This document shows, piece after piece, positions 1 to 6,860 of a DNA stretch of 13,267 bases. The notes under the pieces were generated by a model, which worked only from the letters and a program-made list of their open reading frames with translations, searched no databases and had not been told where the DNA came from. Each line of letters opens with the position of its first letter. The first letter of the stretch is position 1. Source of the stretch: Prevotella sp. UBA4268 (lineage in GTDB: Bacteria > Bacteroidota > Bacteroidia > Bacteroidales > Bacteroidaceae); assembly GCA_002395135.1 (NCBI GenBank), contig DGWC01000077.1:121268-134534 (forward strand). Direction: 5' to 3'. The translations under genes and the position numbers were made by a program.

Positions 1-1
1 G

Positions 2-1039
2 CTCCCTTTCCGCAAGGAGAAGGAGCTTTATTTGTCTTTATATGAAATCATCGGCTGCTACCCCAGAAACATTTCCTACTACAAGCAAGCGCTGCTTCAT
101 AAGAGCATGTCGCGCCGCAACGAGAAGGGACGCCCGGTGAACAACGAGCGGCTGGAGTTTCTGGGTGATGCCGTGCTCGGTGCCGTGGTGGCCGACATTG
201 CCTTCCGTCACTTCGAGGGAAAGCGCGAAGGATTCCTCACCAATACCCGCTCCAAGATTGTGCAGCGCGAAACGCTGGGCCGTCTGGCACAGGAAATGGG
301 GCTCACCAACCTGATCAAAAGCAACGGACGCATTTCTTCTCACAACAGTTACATGGGAGGAAATGCGTTTGAGGCCATGGTGGGTGCGCTCTATCTGGAC
401 CGTGGCTATAACGCCTGCATGCAATTCATGGAAAAGCGCATCCTGAAGGAACTCCTCAACATCGACAAGGTGGCATACAAGGAGGTGAACTTCAAGTCGA
501 AACTCATTGAGTGGAGCCAGAAAAACCGCGTGAAGATACAGTTCATACAGACCGGTCAGGACGATGAAGAGGGTAGTCCGAAGTTTACATACCAGGTAAT
601 CATCGAAGACATCATGGCCGAGAAGGGAAGCGGCTACAGCAAGAAAGAGGCTCAGCAACAGGCTGCCAAACTCACGCTGCAGCGGCTGCGCAAAGAGCCG
701 CAATTCATCGATGCCGTGTTTGCTGCCAAGGCCAGTCGCACCAAGTTGGAGGAGCAGCCCGTGCAGAATGTGCCCGACACAAATCCGCTTAAAGACGATT
801 TCATCGTCAGGAAAGGTGCTGAACGGGGCAAGTCATCTGAGAAGAAACCCATAGAGGACAATGCTCCCGTGGAGTATTTCAAGGAGGACAAGCCCATAAG
901 CATTCCCCAAAAGCCAAAGGAACTGGAGAAGGTGCGCAGCGAGGAGTATGATTTCTCTGACATCAACGTGTCTCCCAGCGACCCGTCGCGCGAGGACATC
1001 ATCGCCGCTGCCGAGGCGGCTGCCTTTGCCGAAGAATGA
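2..1039 (+). CDS. rnc: Ribonuclease III, 5'-truncated by window edge
   Basis: Endoribonuclease that cleaves double-stranded RNA in the cytoplasm, for example in rRNA precursor processing and turnover of structured mRNAs. Numbering from the TTG at 32, the RNase III domain carries the signature NERLEFLGD at residues 38-46 (Glu39, Glu42, Asp46) and a second metal-site block GNAFEA at 110-115 with Glu114. A double-stranded-RNA-binding domain follows at about 153-222 (NFKSKLIEWSQ to YSKKEAQQQAAK). After it comes a charged, probably disordered tail of roughly 110 residues ending in an Ala/Glu-rich run, which is long for this family. The reading frame is open back to base 2 and reads LPFRKEKELYLSLYEIIG, matching the usual Bacteroidetes N-terminal region. 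I therefore regard the TTG at 32 as an internal Leu and the true start as lying before the window. Oddity: the position usually Asp in GDAFEA (E. coli Asp114) is Asn111 here. Family assignment is very secure. Confidence 0.96.
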   Translation, partial: LPFRKEKELYLSLYEIIGCYPRNISYYKQALLHKSMSRRNEKGRPVNNERLEFLGDAVLGAVVADIAFRHFEGKREGFLTNTRSKIVQRETLGRLAQEMGLTNLIKSNGRISSHNSYMGGNAFEAMVGALYLDRGYNACMQFMEKRILKELLNIDKVAYKEVNFKSKLIEWSQKNRVKIQFIQTGQDDEEGSPKFTYQVIIEDIMAEKGSGYSKKEAQQQAAKLTLQRLRKEPQFIDAVFAAKASRTKLEEQPVQNVPDTNPLKDDFIVRKGAERGKSSEKKPIEDNAPVEYFKEDKPISIPQKPKELEKVRSEEYDFSDINVSPSDPSREDIIAAAEAAAFAEE

Positions 1040-1128
1040 GGCAGATAGTGCTCACGGAGCGGTGAAAGTGCCGCTTTTCAGCGTGCAGACAGCAGGAATG
1101 CAGCATGGAAATGACTGTAGCGGAAAAG

Positions 1129-1216
1129 TAAATCAATTTAATTTGCACGGTAAATCAATTTAATTTGAAAAGCAAATCAATTTAATTTGTGCGGTAAATT
1201 AATTTAATTTGCTTTT
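1129..1216. repeat. Four-copy 22-bp tandem repeat
   Basis: Four units begin at 1129, 1151, 1173 and 1195, an exact 22-base period. Each has a 17-base A/T-rich core close to TAAATCAATTTAATTTG followed by a 5-base variable part: CACGG, AAAAG, TGCGG and CTTTT in order. Unit 3 starts with C instead of T, and unit 4 has T for C inside the core; otherwise the cores are identical. The core is itself almost palindromic. The period equals about two helical turns, so every core would face the same side of the DNA. Role unknown: it may be a minisatellite, a protein-binding array or a termination region. Confidence 0.9.
1168..1216. terminator. Possible bidirectional terminator hairpin within the repeat array
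   Basis: Bases 1168-1188 pair with 1196-1216 in 19 of 21 positions around a 7-base loop (GTGCGGT). The outer ends are AAAAGC and GCTTTT, so a short T run follows the stem on both strands. The mispaired positions are 1178/1206 and 1181/1203; the first becomes a G-U pair in - strand RNA. The site between convergent rnc and susD suits a two-way terminator, but the stem is mostly A/T and the T run is only four bases. The fold arises from the tandem repeats, so it could be incidental. Confidence 0.45.
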
Positions 1217-1355
1217 GCGTTGCTTCTCCCCGAAGCGTGAAAATGATGGCTGTGCAGCGTGTTTTCCTGCTGTTTCCAGGCTCCATAAGCCTCTGTTCAT
1301 TGAACCGGCAGACGGCGGAGCCCATTCCAAAGCATGATGGACAGCCCCCTATAAG

Positions 1356-1391
1356 TAGTCCCCGAAAGTGATTCTCCACTTCCGGGGACTA
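1356..1391 (-). terminator. Strong hairpin downstream of the - strand susD
   Basis: TAGTCCCCGAAAGTG (1356-1370) and CACTTCCGGGGACTA (1377-1391) form a 15-pair stem with a 6-base loop. The only imperfect pair, 1365/1382, is A-C in + strand RNA but G-U in - strand RNA, so the structure is fully paired only as the 3' untranslated region of the - strand susD, about 53 bases after its stop. No T run follows on either strand, so it is not a classical Rho-independent terminator. It may stabilise or process the 3' end of the susC-susD mRNA. Confidence 0.5.
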
Positions 1392-1443
1392 TGTGTTGGT
1401 GAGCGGCACTTACTGGTAGGCACCGCTCATGGCTACCTAACGA

Positions 1444-3027
1444 TTAGTTGTCAGGATTCTGCTCCAGTGCCGGATTCGAATCCAGGTCGCTCTGTGGAAT
1501 CTTGAACAAGAAGTTGCGATTGGCTCTGAAGAGTATGTCACCGTCGAAATAGGTGATGCCTTCAGCCGTGCCCTTCACGCATTTCTCCGATGCATACTTG
1601 GCAATGACGTCGCGGCGCAGTTCGTCGTAGAAGATTTTACCTTCGCCCACGAACTCAAAGCGACGCTGCTGGAAGATTTCCTCGTCCATGTCGGCCTGCG
1701 AAGTGTAGGTATAGGGAGCCAGTCCGGCACGTGTGCGAATCTGGTTCAGTTCGCTCAGGCCCTGTCCTCCTTGCAGCAGATTGGCAGCCTCGGCATAGTT
1801 GAGCAGCACCTCGGCATAGCGCAACATGGGGAAGTTGGCATTGGGACGGCCCAGAGAAGCAGGCGTGCGATTGTCGAAATACTTGCAGTTGAACACGCAT
1901 CTGTGCTCGGCGTTGCGGTCATTGGTGATGGCCGTGGGTTCCCAGCGATACGTATTGGGGTTGTAGTCGGTGCTTGTGCCGTCGTTCAATTCAAGGTGTG
2001 AGAGGAATACATTGGCACGTTTGTCGCCATTGTTGAGCATTTCCTTGTAGAGGAAACCAGATACGCCAAAGCGCGCATACATACCGCTACCCGTGTAGTT
2101 ATAGGTGCGGCCCAGTCCGAACCGAAGGTGCATGTCGTTGGTTTGTCCGCTCAACGGGGCAAACTGCAGTTCAAAGATAGACTCCTTATTGTTCTTGGAG
2201 TTCTCGTTGAACCACCAGTATTGGTCGGTGTAGTTCTCCATCAGCGAGTAGGCGTGCGAGTCGATCACTTGCTTGCTGTAGTCGCGTGCCTTGGTGAGAT
2301 ATTCCGAATTGTTGCTATTCATTGAGGCACGATAGAGATACACTTCTCCGAGCAGGGCGTGGCATGCCCCTTGATGAACGCGCCATACGTCATAAGAAGA
2401 GTCGGAGCCGCGCACGGGCAGCAGTTTGGCTGCGTCTTCCAGGTCGGTGATGATGGATTCGTAGCACTCGTCGAGCGTGTTGCGTGGCACCTCAAGGCCT
2501 TCCAGTCCGTTGGTATAGGTGGTGATGACAGGCGCGCCGCCAAAGAGGCGGATGACATGCCAGAGGCTATAGGCACGGATGAACTTGGCCTGTCCCTCAA
2601 TTCTGTTGTGCTGCGTGTCGCTCATCTGTACGTCTTGGTGGCGGGCCAGCACGATGTTGGCACGGTTGATGGCCTCGAAGGCAGCCGACCAGATGCGGTT
2701 AACGCCGCGGTCGGAGTTTCCTGTACTGGCATTGTTGATGTCATACCAGCGGTTGAGCAACTCCATGGAGTTCTTGTTATAGGTGGGCCATCCCTGTTCG
2801 GTAAACAACTCGATGTTGGCAAGATACATTTGAGAGTTGGCCGTGTACATGTTCCTGAAACGGTTGTAGACACCATTTAAGGCTGCGTCCACCTCTCCCT
2901 CGGTGTTATAGAAATTTCCCGGATTCAAGAAAGTCAGAGGACGCTCCTCCAAATCGCTGCAACCCGTAAAGGCAAGTCCGCAAACAGCCATGCAAACACT
3001 TGCCAGATAATATTTCATTGTTTTCAT
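1444..3027 (-). CDS. SusD/RagB-family surface lipoprotein (pair 1)
   Basis: Substrate-binding lipoprotein that caps its partner SusC channel on the cell surface and captures an oligomer (glycan or peptide). The N-terminus is a lipoprotein signal: basic start, hydrophobic stretch, then FTGC with the acylated Cys at residue 23. The acidic stretch SDLEE right after Cys suits surface export in Bacteroidetes. SusD-type features follow: the NGVYNRFR N-terminal helix, IRLFGGAPVIT, a central ELQFAPLSGQ, RYAEVLLNYAEAANLL, and a C-terminal RRFEFVGEGKIFYDELRRD. Length 527 residues is normal. An in-frame TTG at 3036 would add three residues. I prefer ATG 3027 because the 15 bases before it match those before the paralog's ATG at 9957 in 12 positions, and the paralog has TTA where this gene has TTG. 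It starts 18 bases after the susC stop, so the two form one operon. Substrate is unknown. Confidence 0.93.
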   Translation of the reverse strand: MKTMKYYLASVCMAVCGLAFTGCSDLEERPLTFLNPGNFYNTEGEVDAALNGVYNRFRNMYTANSQMYLANIELFTEQGWPTYNKNSMELLNRWYDINNASTGNSDRGVNRIWSAAFEAINRANIVLARHQDVQMSDTQHNRIEGQAKFIRAYSLWHVIRLFGGAPVITTYTNGLEGLEVPRNTLDECYESIITDLEDAAKLLPVRGSDSSYDVWRVHQGACHALLGEVYLYRASMNSNNSEYLTKARDYSKQVIDSHAYSLMENYTDQYWWFNENSKNNKESIFELQFAPLSGQTNDMHLRFGLGRTYNYTGSGMYARFGVSGFLYKEMLNNGDKRANVFLSHLELNDGTSTDYNPNTYRWEPTAITNDRNAEHRCVFNCKYFDNRTPASLGRPNANFPMLRYAEVLLNYAEAANLLQGGQGLSELNQIRTRAGLAPYTYTSQADMDEEIFQQRRFEFVGEGKIFYDELRRDVIAKYASEKCVKGTAEGITYFDGDILFRANRNFLFKIPQSDLDSNPALEQNPDN

Positions 3028-3042
3028 ATTTCTCAAGTATTT
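3028..3042 (-). promoter_or_regulatory. Translation start region of susD pair 1
   Basis: On the - strand AAATACTTGAGAAAT precedes the ATG at 3027. The paralogous susD at 9957 has AAATATTTAAGGAAT in the same place, 12 of 15 identical, and both continue ATGAAA. No strong Shine-Dalgarno is visible, as is usual in Bacteroidetes. The match decides the start codon. Confidence 0.6.
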
Positions 3043-3045
3043 ATA

Positions 3046-6000
3046 TTAGAATTTTGCACTTACGCCGAATAAAACAATCTTCGTGAAGGGGTTGCCAACG
3101 TCTCCGTTCTCGGGGTTATAGCCGCTGTGGTTGGCTAAGGTAAAGAAGTTCTGGAGGTTCACGTTGAATGTGAGCGAGCGTATTCCCTGAATCTTCAGCA
3201 GGCCGGTGAAGTCGTAGCCCAGTTGGATGTTGCGCAGGATGAAATAACTCCAGTCGCCGTTGGTGCGGTCGCTCAACTTGATGTTCTTTGCTCCCGGTGC
3301 GGGATAAGTGCCGTCGGGGTTCGACGTGCTCCACATTCTTTCGTAGGCATATTTCGAGGGAACACCGATGAGTCCGCGCATGTTGTTGTCGGCCCACAGC
3401 GAGTAGTTGCCCAGGTTCTGATAGCCCACGGCCCATTTCGTTCCGTTGTTGCCATAGTCTTCGGCACCGGCCATGGAGGCATACTTCCATGCGCCTTGTC
3501 CGTAGACTTTCAGTGAGAACTTCTTGTAGTCAACGTTCACGTTGAATCCGTAATAGTATTTCGGCTCAATGGAACCGATGCATACCAGGTCGTTCACAGA
3601 AAGCGACTCGTCGCCGTCGAGATTCTCATACATTTCATCTCCGATTTGCGAGGTGGCTGCTGTTGCCGGCACATAATTCTTATACCAGTCGAGTGTTGCC
3701 TGGTCTTTGATGATGCCGAGCGACCTGAATGCATAGACACCGTTAACGGGCTCGCCCACGCGGAGGATGCGGGAAAGACCGGTGGTTCCGAAACCGTTGC
3801 CCACGGTCACTTCTTTCACATCGTTGTAGAGTTCCTTGATTTCGTTGGTGTTGGTTGAGAAGTTCACGCCCACGTTCACTTTCAGGTCTTTATTGCGCAC
3901 GATGTCAGAATTGAGGGCAATCTCAAGACCCTTGTTGTTCACCTTACCTATATTACTCATCACGTTGCTGTAGCCCGATGTCGACGGGATGGGTACGCTG
4001 TAGAGCAGGTCGTTGGTGTTGCGGTTGTAGAAGTCAACGTTCAGGAAGATGCGGTTGAAGAGCGAGAGGTCGAAACCGAGGTCGAGTTGCGTGGTGCGCT
4101 CCCACTTCAGTTTGGAGTTTCCTACTGTTTCATAGTAGCCTGTCAGTGCTGATTCTCCGTCGGAATAGTTGCCGTTGTTGTCGGTGGCGAGATGAGAAAG
4201 CGAATTATAGTTACCGATTTCCTGGTTACCGGTCACACCGTAACTGGCGCGAACCTTCAGGTCGGTAATAGTGGGGTTGTCTTTCAGGAAATCTTCTTCC
4301 GTGGCTCGCCATGCCAAACCGAATGACGGGAACGTACCCCACTTGCTGTCTTCTCCGAAGCGGCTTGAGCCGTCGAAACGAACCGTGGCTGTGAGCATGT
4401 ACTTGTCCTTATAGGCGTAGGTGGCGCGGCCGGTATATGAAATCAGCCGGTTGCTGTAAGCGTCGCTTTCTGCTCGCAGCGAAGCCTGGTTTACACCGTC
4501 GAAGTTCCATGCACCCAGTTGGTCGTTGTCGAACTGTCCCGACATCTGTGAATACCTGAAGCGGTAGTCTTGCCAGGAGTAAACGGCCGTGGCCGAGAAA
4601 CGATGGTCGTCCCACTGGTTGGTGTAGGTGAGGATGTTGTCCATCAGTTTACTGCGTGAACGGTTCCAGTTGTGCACACCCGAACTGGTGGTCAGTCCCT
4701 GTGCAAGACTCTTTGCGCCCTGTGACGTGCTGAAACGATAGCGGTTGGATGTCTTGGTGTCATATCCAATGCTCAATTTGTAACTCAAGTGCTTTGTAAT
4801 CTGTGCCTGTGCATAGAAGTTGCCGAGGAAACGCAGGTTCTTGCGGTTGTTGGTGTTGGCATTGTTGTCGGCAATCGGGTTGAAGAATTCGCCCCTGCTC
4901 ACGATGTTGTAGGAGCCGTCTTCTTTGTAAACCGGCTCGTTGGGCCATCCAAAGCGGAACACGTCGTTGAGCACAACATCGGTAATGATGTTCACCGTGG
5001 AGGTGGTCATCTGGAGACTGGCACCCACGGTAAGCCATTTGTTGAACTGGTGGTCTACATTGGTGTGTACGGTGAATTTCTCGAAGCCGCGATGAGGCTG
5101 AAGTCCCTCCTGATTATAATAGCCGGCAGAGAGCATGTACTTGGTGCGGTTGTTGGCACCGTCGAAGGTCACACCGTAGTCTTGGGCCAATGCAGTGCTC
5201 TTCAGAATCTCTTTCTGCCAGTTGGTGTTGTAGATGCCTTCGCCGGTGAGGTCGGGCGTACCAATCTTGGCATTGGCATAGGCAGCGCGGATATAGTCGG
5301 AGAAATCTTGGCCGTCGATGGTGTCAATCAGTCGGCTGGGTGAGGAGATACCCAAGTTGGCATGAATAGAGAGGTTGTTGCGTCCTTCTGCACCTTTCTT
5401 GGTGGTAATCATAATCACACCGTTGGCACCGCGCGAACCATAGATGGCCGTGGAGGATGCATCCTTTAATACTTCCATCGACTCGATGTCGGCGGGGTTG
5501 ATGTCGCTCATGTCGCCGTCAACAAGCGGGAAACCGTCAACCACAATCAGAGGGTCTACGCCTGCATTGATAGAGGCAGAACCACGGATGCGGATGGTGG
5601 GCTCGGCACCGGGCATGGTGTTGGTGAACACAGCCACACCGGCTGACCTTCCCTGAAGAGCCTCCAGAGGGTTGGAGGTCATGGTTGCGGTTATGTCGTC
5701 GCTCTTCACCGATGTGATAGAGCCGGTGAGGTCGCGTTTCTTCATGGTTCCATAACCAACCACAACCACTTCGTCCAGATTGGAGCGGTCTTCCTGCAAG
5801 GTCACGTTGAGGCTGCTGCCTGTCACCTTGATTTCCTGACTCTTGTAGCCAACATAAGAGAATACCAGTGTGGTTCCTCGTGGCACACTGATGGTGTAAT
5901 GGCCGTTCATGTCGGTAACGGCACCTGTACGGGTGTTGTTTTTGGTGACAACGCTTACTCCGATGAGGGGTTCTCCTGTGTTATCCCTAACAATACCACT

Positions 6001-6147
6001 TACACTCGTCTGCTGCTGCACGGCGGCAGGCTGCGAGATGTTCTGGTTCCGGCTGCTGCTATTGTCGGCATACCCGCACGTAGGGGTAGCCAACATGGCT
6101 GCCAATGCCAGACCAACGAATAGGTTTTTTCCTTTTTCGTTCTTCAT
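3046..6147 (-). CDS. SusC/RagA-family TonB-linked outer membrane transporter (pair 1)
   Basis: Outer-membrane beta-barrel that imports oligomers using energy passed from TonB-ExbBD, working with the SusD lid encoded just downstream. Its 1033 residues are typical. In order: signal peptide (about 1-27, probable cleavage after GYA), carboxypeptidase-regulatory-like beta domain (about 48-120, VSGIVRDNTGEPLIGVSV), the motif DEVVVVGYGT at 125-134, the plug (about 135-250) with VVDGFPL and the SusC signature TAIYGSRGANGVIMITTKKG, then the barrel, ending in a C-terminal Phe typical of barrel proteins (GVSAKF). There is no N-terminal STN domain, so ECF-sigma/anti-sigma control is unlikely. The first 19 codons are identical in DNA to those of the divergent susC at 6804. 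By eye the two proteins align over their whole length with long identical blocks. Neither substrate nor regulator is encoded nearby. The start ATG is supported by its exact match to the paralog. Confidence 0.95.
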   Translation of the reverse strand: MKNEKGKNLFVGLALAAMLATPTCGYADNSSSRNQNISQPAAVQQQTSVSGIVRDNTGEPLIGVSVVTKNNTRTGAVTDMNGHYTISVPRGTTLVFSYVGYKSQEIKVTGSSLNVTLQEDRSNLDEVVVVGYGTMKKRDLTGSITSVKSDDITATMTSNPLEALQGRSAGVAVFTNTMPGAEPTIRIRGSASINAGVDPLIVVDGFPLVDGDMSDINPADIESMEVLKDASSTAIYGSRGANGVIMITTKKGAEGRNNLSIHANLGISSPSRLIDTIDGQDFSDYIRAAYANAKIGTPDLTGEGIYNTNWQKEILKSTALAQDYGVTFDGANNRTKYMLSAGYYNQEGLQPHRGFEKFTVHTNVDHQFNKWLTVGASLQMTTSTVNIITDVVLNDVFRFGWPNEPVYKEDGSYNIVSRGEFFNPIADNNANTNNRKNLRFLGNFYAQAQITKHLSYKLSIGYDTKTSNRYRFSTSQGAKSLAQGLTTSSGVHNWNRSRSKLMDNILTYTNQWDDHRFSATAVYSWQDYRFRYSQMSGQFDNDQLGAWNFDGVNQASLRAESDAYSNRLISYTGRATYAYKDKYMLTATVRFDGSSRFGEDSKWGTFPSFGLAWRATEEDFLKDNPTITDLKVRASYGVTGNQEIGNYNSLSHLATDNNGNYSDGESALTGYYETVGNSKLKWERTTQLDLGFDLSLFNRIFLNVDFYNRNTNDLLYSVPIPSTSGYSNVMSNIGKVNNKGLEIALNSDIVRNKDLKVNVGVNFSTNTNEIKELYNDVKEVTVGNGFGTTGLSRILRVGEPVNGVYAFRSLGIIKDQATLDWYKNYVPATAATSQIGDEMYENLDGDESLSVNDLVCIGSIEPKYYYGFNVNVDYKKFSLKVYGQGAWKYASMAGAEDYGNNGTKWAVGYQNLGNYSLWADNNMRGLIGVPSKYAYERMWSTSNPDGTYPAPGAKNIKLSDRTNGDWSYFILRNIQLGYDFTGLLKIQGIRSLTFNVNLQNFFTLANHSGYNPENGDVGNPFTKIVLFGVSAKF

Positions 6148-6156
6148 GTCAATTGT
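6091..6156 (-). repeat. 66-bp inverted repeat, arm 1 (susC 5' end, pair 1)
   Basis: Read on the - strand, this arm is the 9 bases ACAATTGAC followed by the first 57 bases (19 codons) of susC. It is base-for-base identical to 6795-6860 on the + strand. Identity stops abruptly at both ends. Arms of this kind could support homologous or site-specific inversion of the segment between them, or could be kept identical by gene conversion. Confidence 0.95.
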
Positions 6157-6258
6157 ATTATAGTTAATAAATAATTATGATGTTTTTAGTGGTTAGTCTA
6201 AAATTCATAATGTGATTAATTCAGTTATGTCGTTAAAGCGGCTTCACAGTCGTTATTT

Positions 6259-6285
6259 ACTTTCGATTTCTTTCGCAAAGATAAG
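6259..6285 (-). repeat. 27-bp inverted repeat, arm 1 (promoter -7 and start site)
   Basis: On the - strand this arm runs from CT just before the -7 element through TATCTTTG and the direct repeat CGAAAGAAATCGAAAG to GT. It is identical to 6666-6692 on the + strand. Two CGAAAG copies lie 10 bases apart, one helical turn, across the likely transcription start. It is a candidate shared operator or initially transcribed control element. Confidence 0.9.
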
Positions 6286-6305
6286 CGGTTTTTTACTATA
6301 TTCAA
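6276..6305 (-). promoter_or_regulatory. Promoter for the - strand susC-susD operon
   Basis: On the - strand TTG (6305-6303) is followed after 19 bases by TATCTTTG (6283-6276), a full match to the Bacteroidetes primary-sigma consensus TTG / TAnnTTTG. Transcription should start near 6271, giving a leader of about 124 bases before the ATG at 6147. The spacer contains TATAGTAAAAAA, which recurs 60 bases further upstream. Confidence 0.8.
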
Positions 6306-6645
6306 AAGAAAACGATACAAATGTGATCAAACAGGAGCGAATTTAACATTTTTTACTATAAAGATGTAGGAGAATGTGTTTTTGTAAATGCACAACAAGT
6401 GATTATTCCTTTTAACCTGCCTGCAAAGATCAATATATTATTAAATAGGTGTTTCTAAGTTCTTTGAAACAAATGCAAATGAATTTGAGCGACTTGTGAA
6501 AGATGGGCAGCCTTGGCAAACCTACTTATATCGACCGAGTTAAGTAAAATGATTTCCATTGAAGCAATAAAAACAAAATAATATAAATATTATCACAATA
6601 AATGTTAAAAGTGTGTGTTTCGTATTAAAAAACAGCCATTTTGTA
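6306..6645. other. Core of the divergent regulatory region
   Basis: These 340 bases lie between the two outward-facing promoters. The stretch is A/T-rich and has no credible gene or RNA gene. It contains one copy of a 12-base direct repeat (TTTTTTACTATA at 6349-6360; the other copy, 6289-6300, lies in the - strand promoter spacer) and a short A/T inverted repeat at 6578-6593. It is the expected place for activator binding, but I cannot name a regulator. Confidence 0.55.
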
Positions 6646-6675
6646 TTGTTTATTCTTGAAAAGCACTTATCTTTG
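6646..6675 (+). promoter_or_regulatory. Promoter for the + strand susC-susD operon
   Basis: TTG (6646-6648) is followed after 19 bases by TATCTTTG (6668-6675), matching the Bacteroidetes TTG / TAnnTTTG consensus. Transcription should start near 6680, giving a leader of about 124 bases before the ATG at 6804. Spacer length and distance to the ATG are the same as in the opposing promoter. Confidence 0.82.
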
Positions 6676-6692
6676 CGAAAGAAATCGAAAGT
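6666..6692 (+). repeat. 27-bp inverted repeat, arm 2 (promoter -7 and start site)
   Basis: This is identical to 6259-6285 read on the other strand. It contains the -7 element and CGAAAGAAATCGAAAG. The flanking sequence on both sides is unrelated to the other arm apart from short A/T matches. Confidence 0.9.
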
Positions 6693-6794
6693 TTACCGTA
6701 AGCCTTTTCTTTTGAGCATGAAGAGCGAAGATATTAAGAGAAGAAAACAAATATAATAATACTAATATATAAATAACTATCATTAAACCTAAAA

Positions 6795-6860
6795 ACAATT
6801 GACATGAAGAACGAAAAAGGAAAAAACCTATTCGTTGGTCTGGCATTGGCAGCCATGTTG
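6795..6860 (+). repeat. 66-bp inverted repeat, arm 2 (susC 5' end, pair 2)
   Basis: ACAATTGAC plus the first 19 codons of the + strand susC, identical to 6091-6156 on the - strand. The two arms face each other across 638 bases that hold both promoters. Confidence 0.95.

Larger units (their letters stand above)
1040..1443. other. Convergent intergenic spacer, rnc to susD
   Basis: This is a 404-base gap between two convergent genes. I see no credible gene in it. It holds the 22-bp tandem repeat array (1129-1216), a strong hairpin (1356-1391) and a weaker one (TGAGCGG at 1400-1406 with CCGCTCA at 1423-1429). The part from about 1217 to 1350 shows no recognisable feature. Confidence 0.7.

Noticed and set aside
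32..34. TTG at 32 as the rnc start codon
   Set aside because: The frame is open to base 2 and the upstream residues resemble the normal Bacteroidetes RNase III N-terminus; the gene is simply cut by the window.
1129..1216. CRISPR array
   Set aside because: Units are 22 bases with only 5-base variable parts, too short for spacers, and there are no cas genes.
3034..3036. TTG at 3036 as the start of susD pair 1
   Set aside because: ATG 3027 sits in the position conserved with the paralogous susD, which has TTA in place of this TTG.
4789..5343. + strand reading frame opposite the first susC
   Set aside because: Antisense shadow of a certain gene, with no recognisable motif and no promoter.
6070..6081. 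Lipoprotein signal in the SusC proteins (PTC or PSC near residue 24)
   Set aside because: Pro close to the Cys does not fit a lipobox, and SusC proteins use ordinary signal peptides with cleavage after GYA-like sites.
6424..6431. Third promoter -7 element on the - strand (GATCTTTG)
   Set aside because: It misses the first base of TAnnTTTG and has no TTG at 19 bases upstream.
6148..6803. Invertase, transposase or attachment site in the divergent region
   Set aside because: No coding capacity for a recombinase and no insertion-sequence ends or target duplications are visible; only the inverted repeats already listed are present.
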